Below are positions 37,289 through 46,439 of a DNA stretch of 64,000 bases, one piece after another (position 1 is the stretch's first letter; each line of letters opens with the position of its first letter). The stretch lies in contig NZ_MRSV01000001.1 of the NCBI RefSeq assembly GCF_001909285.1, forward strand, positions 2,621,340 through 2,685,339. The letters run 5' to 3'. The stretch comes from Exiguobacterium profundum (GTDB taxonomy: Bacteria > Bacillota > Bacilli > Exiguobacteriales > Exiguobacteriaceae). A program made the translations under genes and the position numbers. A model generated the notes under the pieces. It did no database searches. It saw only the letters and a list, made by a program, of their open reading frames with translations, and was not told the origin of the DNA.

Positions 37289-37483
37289 ATGACTGCGATT
37301 TATATCCTCATGATTACCGTGATGGCCATCATTATTTTTGGCGGAGTACTGAGCATCTTATTGACAGCCGCATTCGTTTCAGACAAAGTAGAGCATGATG
37401 AAATGTTTAGTCAAGGCAGTTGGGATGATGAATTGCTGCATTTGAATCACTCTCCACAACCGATTGACGACACGAAAAGCTGA
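37289..37483 (+). CDS. Small single-helix membrane protein
   Basis: 64 aa from ATG 37289 behind GAGGTG. One hydrophobic segment (about 3-30, IYILMITVMAIIIFGG core) and an acidic cytoplasmic or external tail (DEMFSQGSWDDELLHL). Resembles YtzI-type small proteins in layout. Function unknown. Followed by a terminator hairpin. Confidence 0.6.
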   Translation: MTAIYILMITVMAIIIFGGVLSILLTAAFVSDKVEHDEMFSQGSWDDELLHLNHSPQPIDDTKS

Positions 37484-37502
37484 GACCCTTCTCGGCTTTT
37501 TA
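37475..37502 (+). terminator. Terminator of the small membrane protein gene
   Basis: AAAAGCTGAGA-CCCT-TCTCGGCTTTT with a T-run, overlapping the stop codon. Confidence 0.75.
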
Positions 37503-37525
37503 CTTTGACTTCATGAGGTGAACCT

Positions 37526-38668
37526 ATGCTCCGTTTTCGTTTTATGATTTTGCTATTGATTGTCTTTATTTCCGGTTTGATTCAAGGTGCGCTCATCCCA
37601 CTCTTATCCACGTTGATTGAACGGGATGGGGCCCCGGCCTGGGTGAACGGACTGAACGCGACGATGCTTTACGTCGGTGTGATCGTCTCTGCGCCTCTCC
37701 TGGAGCGATTCGTCCGTAAATATGGATTCCGACCGACCATCGTCCTCGGTATCGTATTGACGGCTGTCGCGACCTTCGCTTTACCGATTTGGCCGTCCTT
37801 ACTCGTTTGGGCGATGATGCGCTTCTTCATCGGATTCGGCGACTCGGCTCTACACTACGGGTCACAAGTATGGGTGACCTCAGCAAGTGAAAAGAGCAGT
37901 CTCGGTCGAGCGATGGCGTATTATGGAATGTCTTTCAGTCTCGGTTTTGCCATCGGTCCATTGATCGCACCACTCGTCGACCTATGGTTTTGGTTACCGT
38001 TCCTCATTATCGTCTTCTTCTGTCTCGCTTCGTTGATGCTCGTCTTTAAAGTCGAGAACGAGTTTCCGGAGGTCGAAAAAATGAAGACCGACTCGAAAGG
38101 ACGAATTCGCCTGATTCTTGTCGGTGCGGGATACACGCTTCTCCCTGCCTTTACATATGGGTTTCTCGAAGCGAGCTTAAATGCCAACTTTCCCATTTTT
38201 ACGTCTCGGAATGGGATGAGTTTGACGGAAACGAGCACACTCATCACAACGTTCATCGTCATGTCGATTGTCGTTCAGCTTCCTCTTGGTCGCCTCGCAG
38301 ACTTGTACGGTAAGAAGCGGATCTTACAAATCGTGCTGACGTTTGGCACACTCGTATTCACTTTGGCGAATCTTGTTGTCGATTCCTATATCGGTCTACT
38401 CTTCCTATTCGCACTTGCCGGCGCCGGGCTAGGATCGACTTATTCACTTGGTTTGGCACATATGACAGAGGTGCTTCCCCGATCGTTACTGCCGACGGGA
38501 AACATGCTTTACAGTATTTCATTCAGCATCGGTTCGATATCAGGTCCAATGATCGGTGCCTTCTGGTTATCTTTACCGAAAGAGATCTATTTCTTTATGT
38601 ATGCCTTCATTCTCGGTATTCTGGCGCTACGACTCTTCACGTCGACCGCTAAACCAATCGACTTATAA
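37526..38668 (+). CDS. MFS transporter
   Basis: 380 aa from ATG 37526 behind GAGGTG. Twelve hydrophobic segments. The loop 2-3 motif is degenerate (LLERFVRKYGFRPTIV), and a second copy GRLADLYGKKRILQ is intact between helices 8 and 9. The fold fits YcaD/YbfB-like sugar or drug transporters. Substrate unknown. Confidence 0.78.
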   Translation: MLRFRFMILLLIVFISGLIQGALIPLLSTLIERDGAPAWVNGLNATMLYVGVIVSAPLLERFVRKYGFRPTIVLGIVLTAVATFALPIWPSLLVWAMMRFFIGFGDSALHYGSQVWVTSASEKSSLGRAMAYYGMSFSLGFAIGPLIAPLVDLWFWLPFLIIVFFCLASLMLVFKVENEFPEVEKMKTDSKGRIRLILVGAGYTLLPAFTYGFLEASLNANFPIFTSRNGMSLTETSTLITTFIVMSIVVQLPLGRLADLYGKKRILQIVLTFGTLVFTLANLVVDSYIGLLFLFALAGAGLGSTYSLGLAHMTEVLPRSLLPTGNMLYSISFSIGSISGPMIGAFWLSLPKEIYFFMYAFILGILALRLFTSTAKPIDL

Positions 38669-38712
38669 ACAGAGGCAGATGGTTCCCATGAACCACCTGC
38701 CTCTGTTTTTAT
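38668..38712. terminator. Bidirectional terminator
   Basis: ACAGAGGCAGATGGTT pairs with AACCACCTGCCTCTGT (one mismatch) around CCCATG, between converging genes. Confidence 0.9.
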
Positions 38713-39011
38713 TCCACTACTCGTTCCATTTCATCATCGTTTAACTGCAAAGCTCGGATAAACACTTCGTCTAGCGCGAATGGTTCAGTGTCTAGCGAAG
38801 CGAGTACATCGGATTTTAGCGTCACTTCTACGACACGGTCATCGAACTGCCATCTCGTCTGAATATCATCACCTTGTCTTGTGGCGCGGGTCGCCACTGG
38901 ACCGTGACGTTCTTTTAAACTTTGACTCACGCACTTCATCACGTACTTGACGTACTCATCTTTCGGCTGACGTGAGATGAGAATGTTTCGAACGATTCGA
39001 TTTCTAGTCAT
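38709..39011 (-). CDS. Conserved small protein of unknown function
   Basis: 100 aa from ATG 39011 behind GGAGGAG; the frame opens further upstream (39044) without a ribosome binding site. Basic N-terminal helix (MTRNRIVRNILISRQPK) and mixed alpha/beta C-terminus with RWQFDDRVVEVTLKSDV. No motif recognised and no informative neighbour. Confidence 0.6.
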   Translation of the reverse strand: MTRNRIVRNILISRQPKDEYVKYVMKCVSQSLKERHGPVATRATRQGDDIQTRWQFDDRVVEVTLKSDVLASLDTEPFALDEVFIRALQLNDDEMERVVE

Positions 39012-39144
39012 TGTTTCTCCTCCTCCCTTTGAATGATTGCGCACGCAAGTCTTTACAAACGAAGACCGATTTTCGAAATTTAAAATTCAGAATTTTTAAT
39101 ATATTTTGTCATGGGATTTCAATTCCGTCAACTCTGTCTCTAAT

Positions 39145-40089
39145 TCAAATGACATCCGTTTGTTTTTTTGTACGGCGACCTTGAAAATACGTAGATAAAT
39201 AAATGCCGACAATAACGAATCCGAGTCCGACCACCGCATTCCACGGAATCGTTTCACCGAGTAAAATCCCTGACAACATGACACCAAATAAGGGAACTAA
39301 AAAGATATAGAGTGAAATTCGACTGACCGGATTGTATTTCATTAACGTGTTCCACAATGTAAATCCGATCGCTGACAACATCGCCAAGTAAAACAGGAAC
39401 GCAATCGTCTGTGCGGTGTACGGCATGGAAACACCATTCGGGTCTAATAGATAGCCGATCAGCAGTAACCCAACTGAACCGATCACCATCGCCCAAGCCG
39501 TCATCGGGGCAACATCATACGTCTTCGAGTAGTCCTTCGCTATCAAGTTCCCGAATGCTCCGGATACCATCGCCAAGATGAGTAAAATCTCTCCTAAGCC
39601 AAAACCAACTTCAGATCCGGTCGCCGGCCAGTTTGCGATGACAATTCCGGAAAAACCAAACGTCAAAGCAAACCCCTTCAATCGATTCAATTTATCGTCT
39701 TCATATCGGAAATGAGCGAGAGCCATTTGGAAAAACGAAGTAGAACCAGCAATGATCGATCCCTGGACCCCGGTCGAAATGGAAAGTCCGATATAGAAGA
39801 ACAAATATTGTAGAAACGTCAAAAATGAACCGAGATGCGCATACGCTTTAACCTTTTCACGTGTCAATCGGACAGACCGTTTCAATACGGTCTGACTGAT
39901 GATGAGCAATAGAATCCCTGCGAGTAAAAAACGCTCGCCAGCGAACAATAGTTGTTGCCCATACTCGTTCGATTGAATATCAAGCTTCTCATAACTCAAT
40001 TTGATGAATGGGAACGCACTCCCCCATAACAACGTATTGAAAATCGCCAATAACGCCACCGTCCAAGGGCGTTCAAATATATTTTGCAT
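39145..40089 (-). CDS. EamA/DMT-family transporter
   Basis: 314 aa. Ten hydrophobic segments in two tandem five-helix EamA repeats; the first opens ALLAIFNTLLWGSAFPFIKL and the second has GAFGNLIAKDYSK. These are metabolite or drug exporters; substrate unknown. The start at 40089 faces the PerR/Fur-type sites that precede the P1B-4 ATPase, so it may share their regulation. Confidence 0.85.
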   Translation of the reverse strand: MQNIFERPWTVALLAIFNTLLWGSAFPFIKLSYEKLDIQSNEYGQQLLFAGERFLLAGILLLIISQTVLKRSVRLTREKVKAYAHLGSFLTFLQYLFFYIGLSISTGVQGSIIAGSTSFFQMALAHFRYEDDKLNRLKGFALTFGFSGIVIANWPATGSEVGFGLGEILLILAMVSGAFGNLIAKDYSKTYDVAPMTAWAMVIGSVGLLLIGYLLDPNGVSMPYTAQTIAFLFYLAMLSAIGFTLWNTLMKYNPVSRISLYIFLVPLFGVMLSGILLGETIPWNAVVGLGFVIVGIYLSTYFQGRRTKKQTDVI

Positions 40090-40154
40090 GACACAAAAAC
40101 TCCTTAATCTTTTTATTTGTGAGTCACTGATAAGCGTGTTAAGATAAACCTAGA

Positions 40155-40169
40155 TAATAATAATTATAA
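40155..40169. promoter_or_regulatory. Candidate PerR box
   Basis: TAATAATAATTATAA matches TTATAATNATTATAA at 13 of 14 fixed positions. Lies 121 bases before the P1B-4 ATPase start in the divergent intergenic region. perR itself is in this window. Confidence 0.65.
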
Positions 40170-40223
40170 ATAAAGGATTCGGATTAAACTTCTATAAATT
40201 CTTTATTTTAAGCCAATTGAAGA

Positions 40224-40248
40224 TGATAATCATCATCAGTCATTATCA
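40224..40248. promoter_or_regulatory. Candidate Fur box with extended inverted repeat
   Basis: TGATAATCATCATCA (40224-40238) differs from the Fur 7-1-7 consensus TGATAATNATTATCA at one position. A second ATTATCA (40242-40248) makes a perfect inverted repeat with the first TGATAAT across an 11-base spacer. Lies 42 bases before the ATPase start. Confidence 0.6.
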
Positions 40249-40290
40249 TTTAATCGAGATTTATTCTCAATTAGAAAGAAGGGATTATCG

Positions 40291-42198
40291 ATGAACGTCC
40301 AATCGGTTACGCACGAAAAAAGCCACGTTTTCAAACGGGCTAGCTGGTACGAACATATTGAATTGATCATGGCGCTCATTAGCGGTGTATTGATTGTACT
40401 CGCTTATATCGCCGAAACACAAGGCGGAGCGCCTTGGATTCATGTCACACTTTACTTATCCGCCTTCTTCATCGGAGGATACGCAAAAGCGAAAGAAGGG
40501 ATTTCGGATACGATTGAGACGAAATCGCTGAATGTAGAGCTTCTCATGATTATCGCCGCCATCGGTGCCGCTTCGATTGGGTACTGGATGGAAGGGGCAA
40601 TCCTCATCTTCATCTTTGCTTTATCCGGGGCACTCGAGACGTATACGATGAACAAAAATGAACGTGCCCTCGAATCGTTAATGGAATTACAGCCGGAACA
40701 GGCGACTCGTCTAACAGACACTGATGAACTCGAGGTTGTTCATATCGACGACCTTCGTGTCGGAGATCGGATTTATGTCCGTCCTGGTGAACGCATTCCG
40801 GTTGATGGAAAAATTGTAAAAGGGAATGCTTCCGTAGAAGAAGCCGCTATCACAGGCGAATCCGTCCCTGTTGATCGTCAAGTCGGTGATGACGTGTTCG
40901 GATCGAGCGTCAACTTGAACGGAGTATTGACGATCGAAGTGACAAAACTTGCGACGGAAACACTATTCCAAAAGATCATTCAAATGGTCCAACAAGCACA
41001 AGAAGAGAAATCACCGTCTGCACAGTTCATCGATCGATATGAAGGACGTTATGTTCAAATCGTGCTCTTCTCTGTTGCGGCCATCATCATTCTCGGACCG
41101 TTCGTCACGTCGTGGTCTCTTGAAACGAGTATCTATCGCGGCATGATCCTTCTCGTTGTCGCCTCCCCTTGCGCACTCGTCGCCGCCATCACACCGGCCG
41201 CGCTGGCTGCCATCGCCTCTTCTGCAAAACACGGGATTCTCTTCAAAGGCGGTGCTCATATCGAGAACATGGGACGTCTAAAAGCAATCGCCTTTGACAA
41301 GACCGGGACACTCACAATTGGGAAACCGATTGTGCAAGAAGCGCTCATCTCACCTTCATTAGAAGAGGAGGACGTCAACCGAATTGTCAGTTTGATTGAA
41401 GAGCATTCGATGCATCCACTTGCTGAAGCGCTCGTTTCCTACACCGGAAAACATACCGGGGAAATGACACACTTCAAAGACATCACAGGCTCCGGAATTG
41501 AAGCAACGATTGACGGGACGACGTATCGGGTCGGAAAACAGAAGTTCGCTGACCAAAGCGGTGATTTCTTTAAACATGATGTCGAACGATTGAAAGAGGC
41601 TGGTCACACCCTCGTCTTTATCAGTGACGAGTCACGTACAATCGGTGCTTACGCTTTACGTGACACACTACGCCCTGAGGCAAAAGTAGCAATCCAGCGG
41701 TTGAACGACTTAGGGATTGCGACGATCATGATTACCGGGGACAACGAGGCGACCGCTCGCGCCATCGCGAACGAAGCCGGATTGACACGCTATATCGCCG
41801 AATGTTTGCCCGAAGAGAAGGTTTCGCAAATCAAGACGTTACGCGAGGAATATGGAACAATCGGGATGATCGGCGACGGAATCAACGATGCCCCTGCCCT
41901 TGCGACAGCCGACGTCGGGATTGCCATGGGCGAAGGAACGGATGCCGCACTAGAAACGGCAGATGTCGTCTTAATGAAAAACGACCTCGTCCGATTGAGT
42001 GACGCCATTCGTCAATCGCGCAAATTAAATCGAATCGTCTTACAGAACGTCGTTTTTGCACTCGGTGTGATTCTTGTCTTGATTGCAACGAACATCTTTG
42101 AGTTACTCATCATGCCGTTCGCGGTTGTAGGACATGAAGGCTCAACCATTTTGGTTATTTTGAACGGCCTCCGACTCCTCACGTCATCGTGGGAGTGA
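40291..42198 (+). CDS. pfeT: P1B-4-type metal-exporting ATPase, PfeT/FrvA-like
   Basis: 635 aa from ATG 40291. Six predicted main helices plus actuator and catalytic domains: ITGESVPVD, the membrane metal motif ASPCALVAA, phosphorylation Asp in DKTGTLTIG, HP motif SMHPLAEA, and GDGINDAPAL. The last helix region carries VGHEGSTIL, the HEG(G/S)T mark of the P1B-4 class, and there is no N-terminal heavy-metal domain. P1B-4 enzymes of Gram-positives (PfeT/ZosA, FrvA) export Fe(II) and protect against iron and peroxide stress. The PerR-like and Fur-like sites upstream fit that role better than cadmium or zinc resistance. Metal specificity is inferred. Confidence 0.88.
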   Translation: MNVQSVTHEKSHVFKRASWYEHIELIMALISGVLIVLAYIAETQGGAPWIHVTLYLSAFFIGGYAKAKEGISDTIETKSLNVELLMIIAAIGAASIGYWMEGAILIFIFALSGALETYTMNKNERALESLMELQPEQATRLTDTDELEVVHIDDLRVGDRIYVRPGERIPVDGKIVKGNASVEEAAITGESVPVDRQVGDDVFGSSVNLNGVLTIEVTKLATETLFQKIIQMVQQAQEEKSPSAQFIDRYEGRYVQIVLFSVAAIIILGPFVTSWSLETSIYRGMILLVVASPCALVAAITPAALAAIASSAKHGILFKGGAHIENMGRLKAIAFDKTGTLTIGKPIVQEALISPSLEEEDVNRIVSLIEEHSMHPLAEALVSYTGKHTGEMTHFKDITGSGIEATIDGTTYRVGKQKFADQSGDFFKHDVERLKEAGHTLVFISDESRTIGAYALRDTLRPEAKVAIQRLNDLGIATIMITGDNEATARAIANEAGLTRYIAECLPEEKVSQIKTLREEYGTIGMIGDGINDAPALATADVGIAMGEGTDAALETADVVLMKNDLVRLSDAIRQSRKLNRIVLQNVVFALGVILVLIATNIFELLIMPFAVVGHEGSTILVILNGLRLLTSSWE

Positions 42199-42313
42199 TC
42201 CATTCGACAAAATGGAATCGATGATTGAAACAATATGTCGATTTCGTTATAATTGAAACAATGTGTCTACAGACTGAAACAGATCGAAAGATTGACTAAA
42301 GGTGGTACAAGAT

Positions 42314-43240
42314 ATGAATACGATTGCAGTCATCGGCAAGGTGTTTGTCGATATTAAAGGGACTTCCTTTGCACCGCTCCACAAAGATGCGAAGAATGTC
42401 GGCGACATCACTTTTTCCAATGGCGGAACAGGTCGAAACGTTGCTCAAAACTTAGGTGTGCTCGGCAACGATGTCCGCTTCGTCTCGACCGTCACGAACG
42501 ACCAAATCGGTGTCGGTGTCCTCGAAGAATTACGTTGCTTGAATGTAAACGTCGATGGGGTCGACATGCTTGACGATAATGGTATGGGAATGTGGCTCGC
42601 TGTAATGGACAACAACGGCGATCTTCAAACATCTATTTCGAAACAACCAGACGAAGCCCGTATGGAAGAAGCGATTTTACGTCAAATCGATACGGTCTTC
42701 GAAGAGAGCGACGCAGTCGCCATCGATTTAGACTTATCAGTCAACGTCTTGAACGAGACGATTGAACTATGCCGTGAAATGGATTTACCGCTTTATGGTG
42801 TCTGTGGCCATCTATCCGTCATCGAACGAAACCGTCATTTGCTTCAAGGATTCACAGGATTCATCTGCAGTCGTGAGGAAGCGGAAATTTTGTCCGACAT
42901 GTCAATCGTCACAGTGGACGATGCCCTTCGCGTCGCGGAAGTACTCGCCATGAAAGGTGCTCCCCTCACAATCGTCACGATGAGTGAGCTTGGCGCTGTA
43001 TATGTCGACCTTCGTACGAACGAACAAGGTCACGTCCCGACGACAAAAGTGAAAGTCGCCGACTCCACAGGAGCGGGTGATTCATTCTTCTCCGCTGTCA
43101 TCTCGGAGCTCATGAAACAACATTCGATTGAAGAGGCGCTTCGATTGGGCATGCGCGTCGCAGGAAAAGTCATCGCCTCTCACGAGAACGGATTGACGCA
43201 AGAAATGTACACATCATTAGAACAACCTACGCAAGAATGA
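42314..43240 (+). CDS. PfkB-family carbohydrate/nucleoside kinase
   Basis: 308 aa from ATG 42314 behind AAAGGTGG; an in-frame start 12 bases upstream overlaps that site. Ribokinase fold: N-terminal substrate motif TFSNGGTGRNVAQNLGVLG, and the C-terminal signature DSTGAGDSFFSAV with the catalytic Asp and anion hole. The sequence is closest in character to pseudouridine-kinase-like PfkB members but no diagnostic residue settles the substrate. No sugar or nucleoside operon neighbours. Followed by a hairpin terminator. Confidence 0.85.
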   Translation: MNTIAVIGKVFVDIKGTSFAPLHKDAKNVGDITFSNGGTGRNVAQNLGVLGNDVRFVSTVTNDQIGVGVLEELRCLNVNVDGVDMLDDNGMGMWLAVMDNNGDLQTSISKQPDEARMEEAILRQIDTVFEESDAVAIDLDLSVNVLNETIELCREMDLPLYGVCGHLSVIERNRHLLQGFTGFICSREEAEILSDMSIVTVDDALRVAEVLAMKGAPLTIVTMSELGAVYVDLRTNEQGHVPTTKVKVADSTGAGDSFFSAVISELMKQHSIEEALRLGMRVAGKVIASHENGLTQEMYTSLEQPTQE

Positions 43241-43245
43241 AAAGA

Positions 43246-43274
43246 ACGCATCGGCAAATCGTCGGTGCGTTTTG
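43246..43274 (+). terminator. Terminator of the PfkB kinase gene
   Basis: ACGCATCGGC-AAAT-CGTCGGTGCGT with two G-U pairs, followed by TTTTG. Confidence 0.7.
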
Positions 43275-43307
43275 TGCAAAATTACAGGAACGAAAGGAAC
43301 GATCTCA

Positions 43308-43745
43308 GTGGTTCGAACGAAATTAAGAAGCGCGATTATTTTAATGAATGATCAAGATGAAGTGGCTTTGATCCGTCGCGAGAAAGAAAACGTCCTCTAT
43401 TATGTTTTTCCAGGTGGCGGAGTCGAATATGGGCATACAACAGAAGAAACAGCCGTACGTGAAGCATTTGAAGAACTCGGTGTTCACGTAGAACTAGAAG
43501 GTGTCGCTGCCCATGTTGCGTTTAATAATGAGTTAAATCCTTATTATTGGGCGAAGATGACAGGTGGTGAATTCGGAACCGGGACAGGTGAAGAGTTCCA
43601 AGAAGAACAGACTAACGGATCGTATACACCGATGTGGATCAAACGGTCTGCACTCCCTCATCTCCCCGTTCGTCCACCTTCACTTGCTGAAAAACTCGCC
43701 TCACATGAGGAACGCTTTTATGATTTGACCTTATCGGAGGAGTAA
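43308..43745 (+). CDS. NUDIX hydrolase
   Basis: 145 aa from GTG 43308 behind AAAGGA; the frame opens earlier (43272) inside the preceding terminator. NUDIX box GGGVEYGHTTEETAVREAFEELGV (read as G-x5-E-x7-REVxEExG-like at about residues 41-64) with the metal-binding Glu residues in place. Cleaves a nucleoside diphosphate linked to X; substrate unknown. Confidence 0.87.
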   Translation: MVRTKLRSAIILMNDQDEVALIRREKENVLYYVFPGGGVEYGHTTEETAVREAFEELGVHVELEGVAAHVAFNNELNPYYWAKMTGGEFGTGTGEEFQEEQTNGSYTPMWIKRSALPHLPVRPPSLAEKLASHEERFYDLTLSEE

Positions 43746-43809
43746 TCAGGTGTACACCCTGCCGAAATCGGGAAACGTTTTTTAACGATTGAGTCAGGAG
43801 GGTTTTATA

Positions 43810-44763
43810 ATGGCAATGACAGAAGTGAAGGAAAAAAAGAATTGGCTTTCATTTGGGAAAGAGTTATTTCGACGATTTCAAGAGCATGATGTACAAGACT
43901 ACGGGGCTACCCTCGCATTCTTTTGGTTTTTATCCATTTTTCCTGGAATCATCTTTATTTTGGCGCTCTTGTCCTTTTTCGATGTCTCACAAGATTCGTT
44001 TCAGAATCAATTGAACGATTTGGCACCCGGGTCCGCAGCTTCCGGGTTTTTAACGGGAATTTTCGAAGCAATCGGCGAACCGCGAGGCGGTCTTTTATCG
44101 CTCGGTGCGATTTTGGCGATTTGGTCCGCCGCAAAAGGGGTCGACCGTCTCATCACGACCTCCCTTCATGCTTATGGTGAAGATAATGAACGTAACTTTT
44201 TTGTGAAAAAAGGGTTGGCACTCGGATTGACGATTCTCCTTGGAATCGGGATGCTACTGCTGATTCTATCGAACGTATTTGGTTCTCAAATCATTTCGTT
44301 CGTCACTGAGTATTTACCCGTCAATATCACCGGAGCCGAAGAAATGATGATCAACGTGTTTCGATATGTCCTTACGACGGTTGTCCTCATTTTAACGCTC
44401 TCGATTTTTTATAAAGTATCTCCACAACAGCACGTCTTTTGGAAAAGCACTATCCCCGGTGCCATCTTCGGTGTCATCGGTTGGCAAGTCGTCTCATTCG
44501 GTTTCAGCCTATACGTTTCAAACTTTGGGAGTTACGACTCGACTTACGGTTCACTCGGAGGAATCATCGTCACGTTGCTCTGGTTACAATTAACCGGGAT
44601 GATTATTTTAATCGGATCTGAAATCAACGCGACATGGATGCGCTTCTTCAAGACACCGAGTGAACAGGAATACGAACGCGACTTCAAAAAGAACAAAAAG
44701 AAAGCGAAACAAAAGCAAGAGGAAGATAACTTTGACGACATCCCGACGAACACGTACGGATAA
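43810..44763 (+). CDS. YihY/BrkB-family inner membrane protein
   Basis: 317 aa from ATG 43810 behind CAGGAGGG. Six predicted membrane helices; family marks include YGATLAFFWFLSIFPGIIF near the start and YGSLGGIIVTLLWLQLTGM near the end. Long charged C-terminal tail rich in Lys and Glu. Once annotated as ribonuclease BN or virulence factor BrkB, but its actual function is unresolved. Confidence 0.88.
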   Translation: MAMTEVKEKKNWLSFGKELFRRFQEHDVQDYGATLAFFWFLSIFPGIIFILALLSFFDVSQDSFQNQLNDLAPGSAASGFLTGIFEAIGEPRGGLLSLGAILAIWSAAKGVDRLITTSLHAYGEDNERNFFVKKGLALGLTILLGIGMLLLILSNVFGSQIISFVTEYLPVNITGAEEMMINVFRYVLTTVVLILTLSIFYKVSPQQHVFWKSTIPGAIFGVIGWQVVSFGFSLYVSNFGSYDSTYGSLGGIIVTLLWLQLTGMIILIGSEINATWMRFFKTPSEQEYERDFKKNKKKAKQKQEEDNFDDIPTNTYG

Positions 44764-44766
44764 TTC

Positions 44767-44802
44767 AAAAGGAGCACGTTCAAGGTGAACGCGCTCCTTT
44801 CT
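44767..44802. terminator. Bidirectional terminator
   Basis: AAGGAGCACGTTC-AAGGT-GAACGCGCTCCTTT with one mismatch, between converging genes. Confidence 0.85.
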
Positions 44803-45353
44803 TATGCTTCAATCGGATCAAGACGTCCCGTCGCCGGGTCAATCACGAAGCCGTGTACATTCGTTCCTGGTGGTAACAGTGGATGGTTATTAATCAGGTT
44901 AACAGAATGAACGACGTTCTCTTCAACTGAATCAAATCCATGTAGCCACTGCTCCAAATCCATTCCTGAAGACTTTAGCGTCTTCAACGTTTGCGGGTCG
45001 ATTCCACGACGCTCCATCTCTTCGATGACGACAGTCGGTTCAATCGCCGCCATCCCACAATCGTAATGTCCGACAACGACAACTTCTTCTGCTCCTAGCG
45101 CATAGAGTGCGACCAAAATCGATCGCATGGCCGAACCGAATGGATGCGACAAGACCGCACCCGCATTTTTAATGATTTTAGCGTCTCCGTTCTTAAGTCC
45201 TAGCGCTTGAGGTAATAGTTCCGTCAAACGTGTATCCATACACGTCAAAATGACGATTTTTTTATCCGGGAATTTATCAGATACGAACGGTTCGTACTGT
45301 TTTTCCTCTACGAAACGTTTATTGAATTCAAGCATTTCTTTTACGACTGACAC
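44802..45353 (-). CDS. Beta-class carbonic anhydrase
   Basis: 183 aa from GTG 45353 behind GGAGGCG. Zinc ligands and catalytic dyad are visible: Cys and Asp-Arg in LTCMDTRLTELL, His and Cys in VVVGHYDCGM. Interconverts CO2 and bicarbonate. It lies 18 bases after menA on the same strand and is probably cotranscribed. Resembles B. subtilis YtiB, a type II-like small beta carbonic anhydrase. Confidence 0.9.
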   Translation of the reverse strand: MSVVKEMLEFNKRFVEEKQYEPFVSDKFPDKKIVILTCMDTRLTELLPQALGLKNGDAKIIKNAGAVLSHPFGSAMRSILVALYALGAEEVVVVGHYDCGMAAIEPTVVIEEMERRGIDPQTLKTLKSSGMDLEQWLHGFDSVEENVVHSVNLINNHPLLPPGTNVHGFVIDPATGRLDPIEA

Positions 45354-45371
45354 GTTAACGCCTCCTCTTTT

Positions 45372-46271
45372 TTACAACACAAATCTTGAAACGATGAGTC
45401 CGACGACCATCCACGCCCCGAACAGCGTATTGACTTTCGCTGTCATCGCCATGGCAGGCATCAACGCGGCCGGTTCTGCCTTCTGCCAAAACCGTTGAAT
45501 CGCCCGGATCATGACCGGCACCGTTAAGAGTGACAGCAAGACCCATGGAGTGACGCCATAAAACATGACGGCGACGATGATGCCGACTAATGCCGCGATA
45601 AAGAACGCTGCCAATACATACACCGCACGTCGATGACCGACCAGACACGCAATCGTTTTTCGGCCATTCTTTTTATCGTTATCTAAATCACGGATGTTAT
45701 TCGCAAGTAAGATTGCCCCTATCAATAAGGCCATCGGGAACGACACGAGTAGCAACTCCGTAATCACCGTATTGATTTGGATAAAGCCGGCAATCCCGAT
45801 GATGACATATCCCATGAATAGCCCAGCGACAATTTCACCAAACGGCGTATAGGCAATCGGTAGCGGCCCTCCAGTATATAAGTAGCCAACAAGCATAGAC
45901 AAGGCGCCGATCCAAAGCAAATGCCAGCTTGTGGATGCCGCAATGTAGAGCCCGAGTAGTGCCGCAATCGTATACATGCCGAGCGCAATCGCTAATACTT
46001 GCTGTGGTGTAAATCCATCACGTACGATGGAGCCTCCGATTCCGATGGACCCCTCATGATCAAGACCACGCTTGTAGTCATAATACTCGTTAAATAAGTT
46101 CGTCGCGATTTGAATAAGGACAGATGCCACTAACATGGCAAGGAAAAGTCCCCACTTGAGTTCGGTTTGATCGAGGACGATGAACGTCCCGAGCAAGACC
46201 GGAATAAAGCTTGCGGTCAGGGTATGCGGGCGAATCATTCGCCAATATGCCCCTTTCGATTTCTGTTTCAT
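45372..46271 (-). CDS. menA: 1,4-dihydroxy-2-naphthoate polyprenyltransferase MenA
   Basis: 299 aa from ATG 46271 behind GGGAGGG. About eight or nine membrane helices of the UbiA fold. The first Asp-rich motif is in NLFNEYYDYKRGLDHEG and the second in LANNIRDLDNDKKNGRKT, which bind the prenyl diphosphate through magnesium. Attaches the isoprenoid tail to DHNA in menaquinone synthesis. Divergent from the menF-D-H-B-E-C operon. Confidence 0.95.
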   Translation of the reverse strand: MKQKSKGAYWRMIRPHTLTASFIPVLLGTFIVLDQTELKWGLFLAMLVASVLIQIATNLFNEYYDYKRGLDHEGSIGIGGSIVRDGFTPQQVLAIALGMYTIAALLGLYIAASTSWHLLWIGALSMLVGYLYTGGPLPIAYTPFGEIVAGLFMGYVIIGIAGFIQINTVITELLLVSFPMALLIGAILLANNIRDLDNDKKNGRKTIACLVGHRRAVYVLAAFFIAALVGIIVAVMFYGVTPWVLLSLLTVPVMIRAIQRFWQKAEPAALMPAMAMTAKVNTLFGAWMVVGLIVSRFVL

Positions 46272-46439
46272 TTCGTTCCCTCCCTTCGTTAGTTTACGTC
46301 TCGATGAAAAAATCTGTCAACGCCAGCCCATTATCCTAGATTCTTGATCATTTCCCGAGCATTTCATAGGCAGGTGTATTGCGAACTCATGATACACTAA
46401 AGATTGAGAATTCTATCGGATTGAGGAGGCTTTTCTTTT

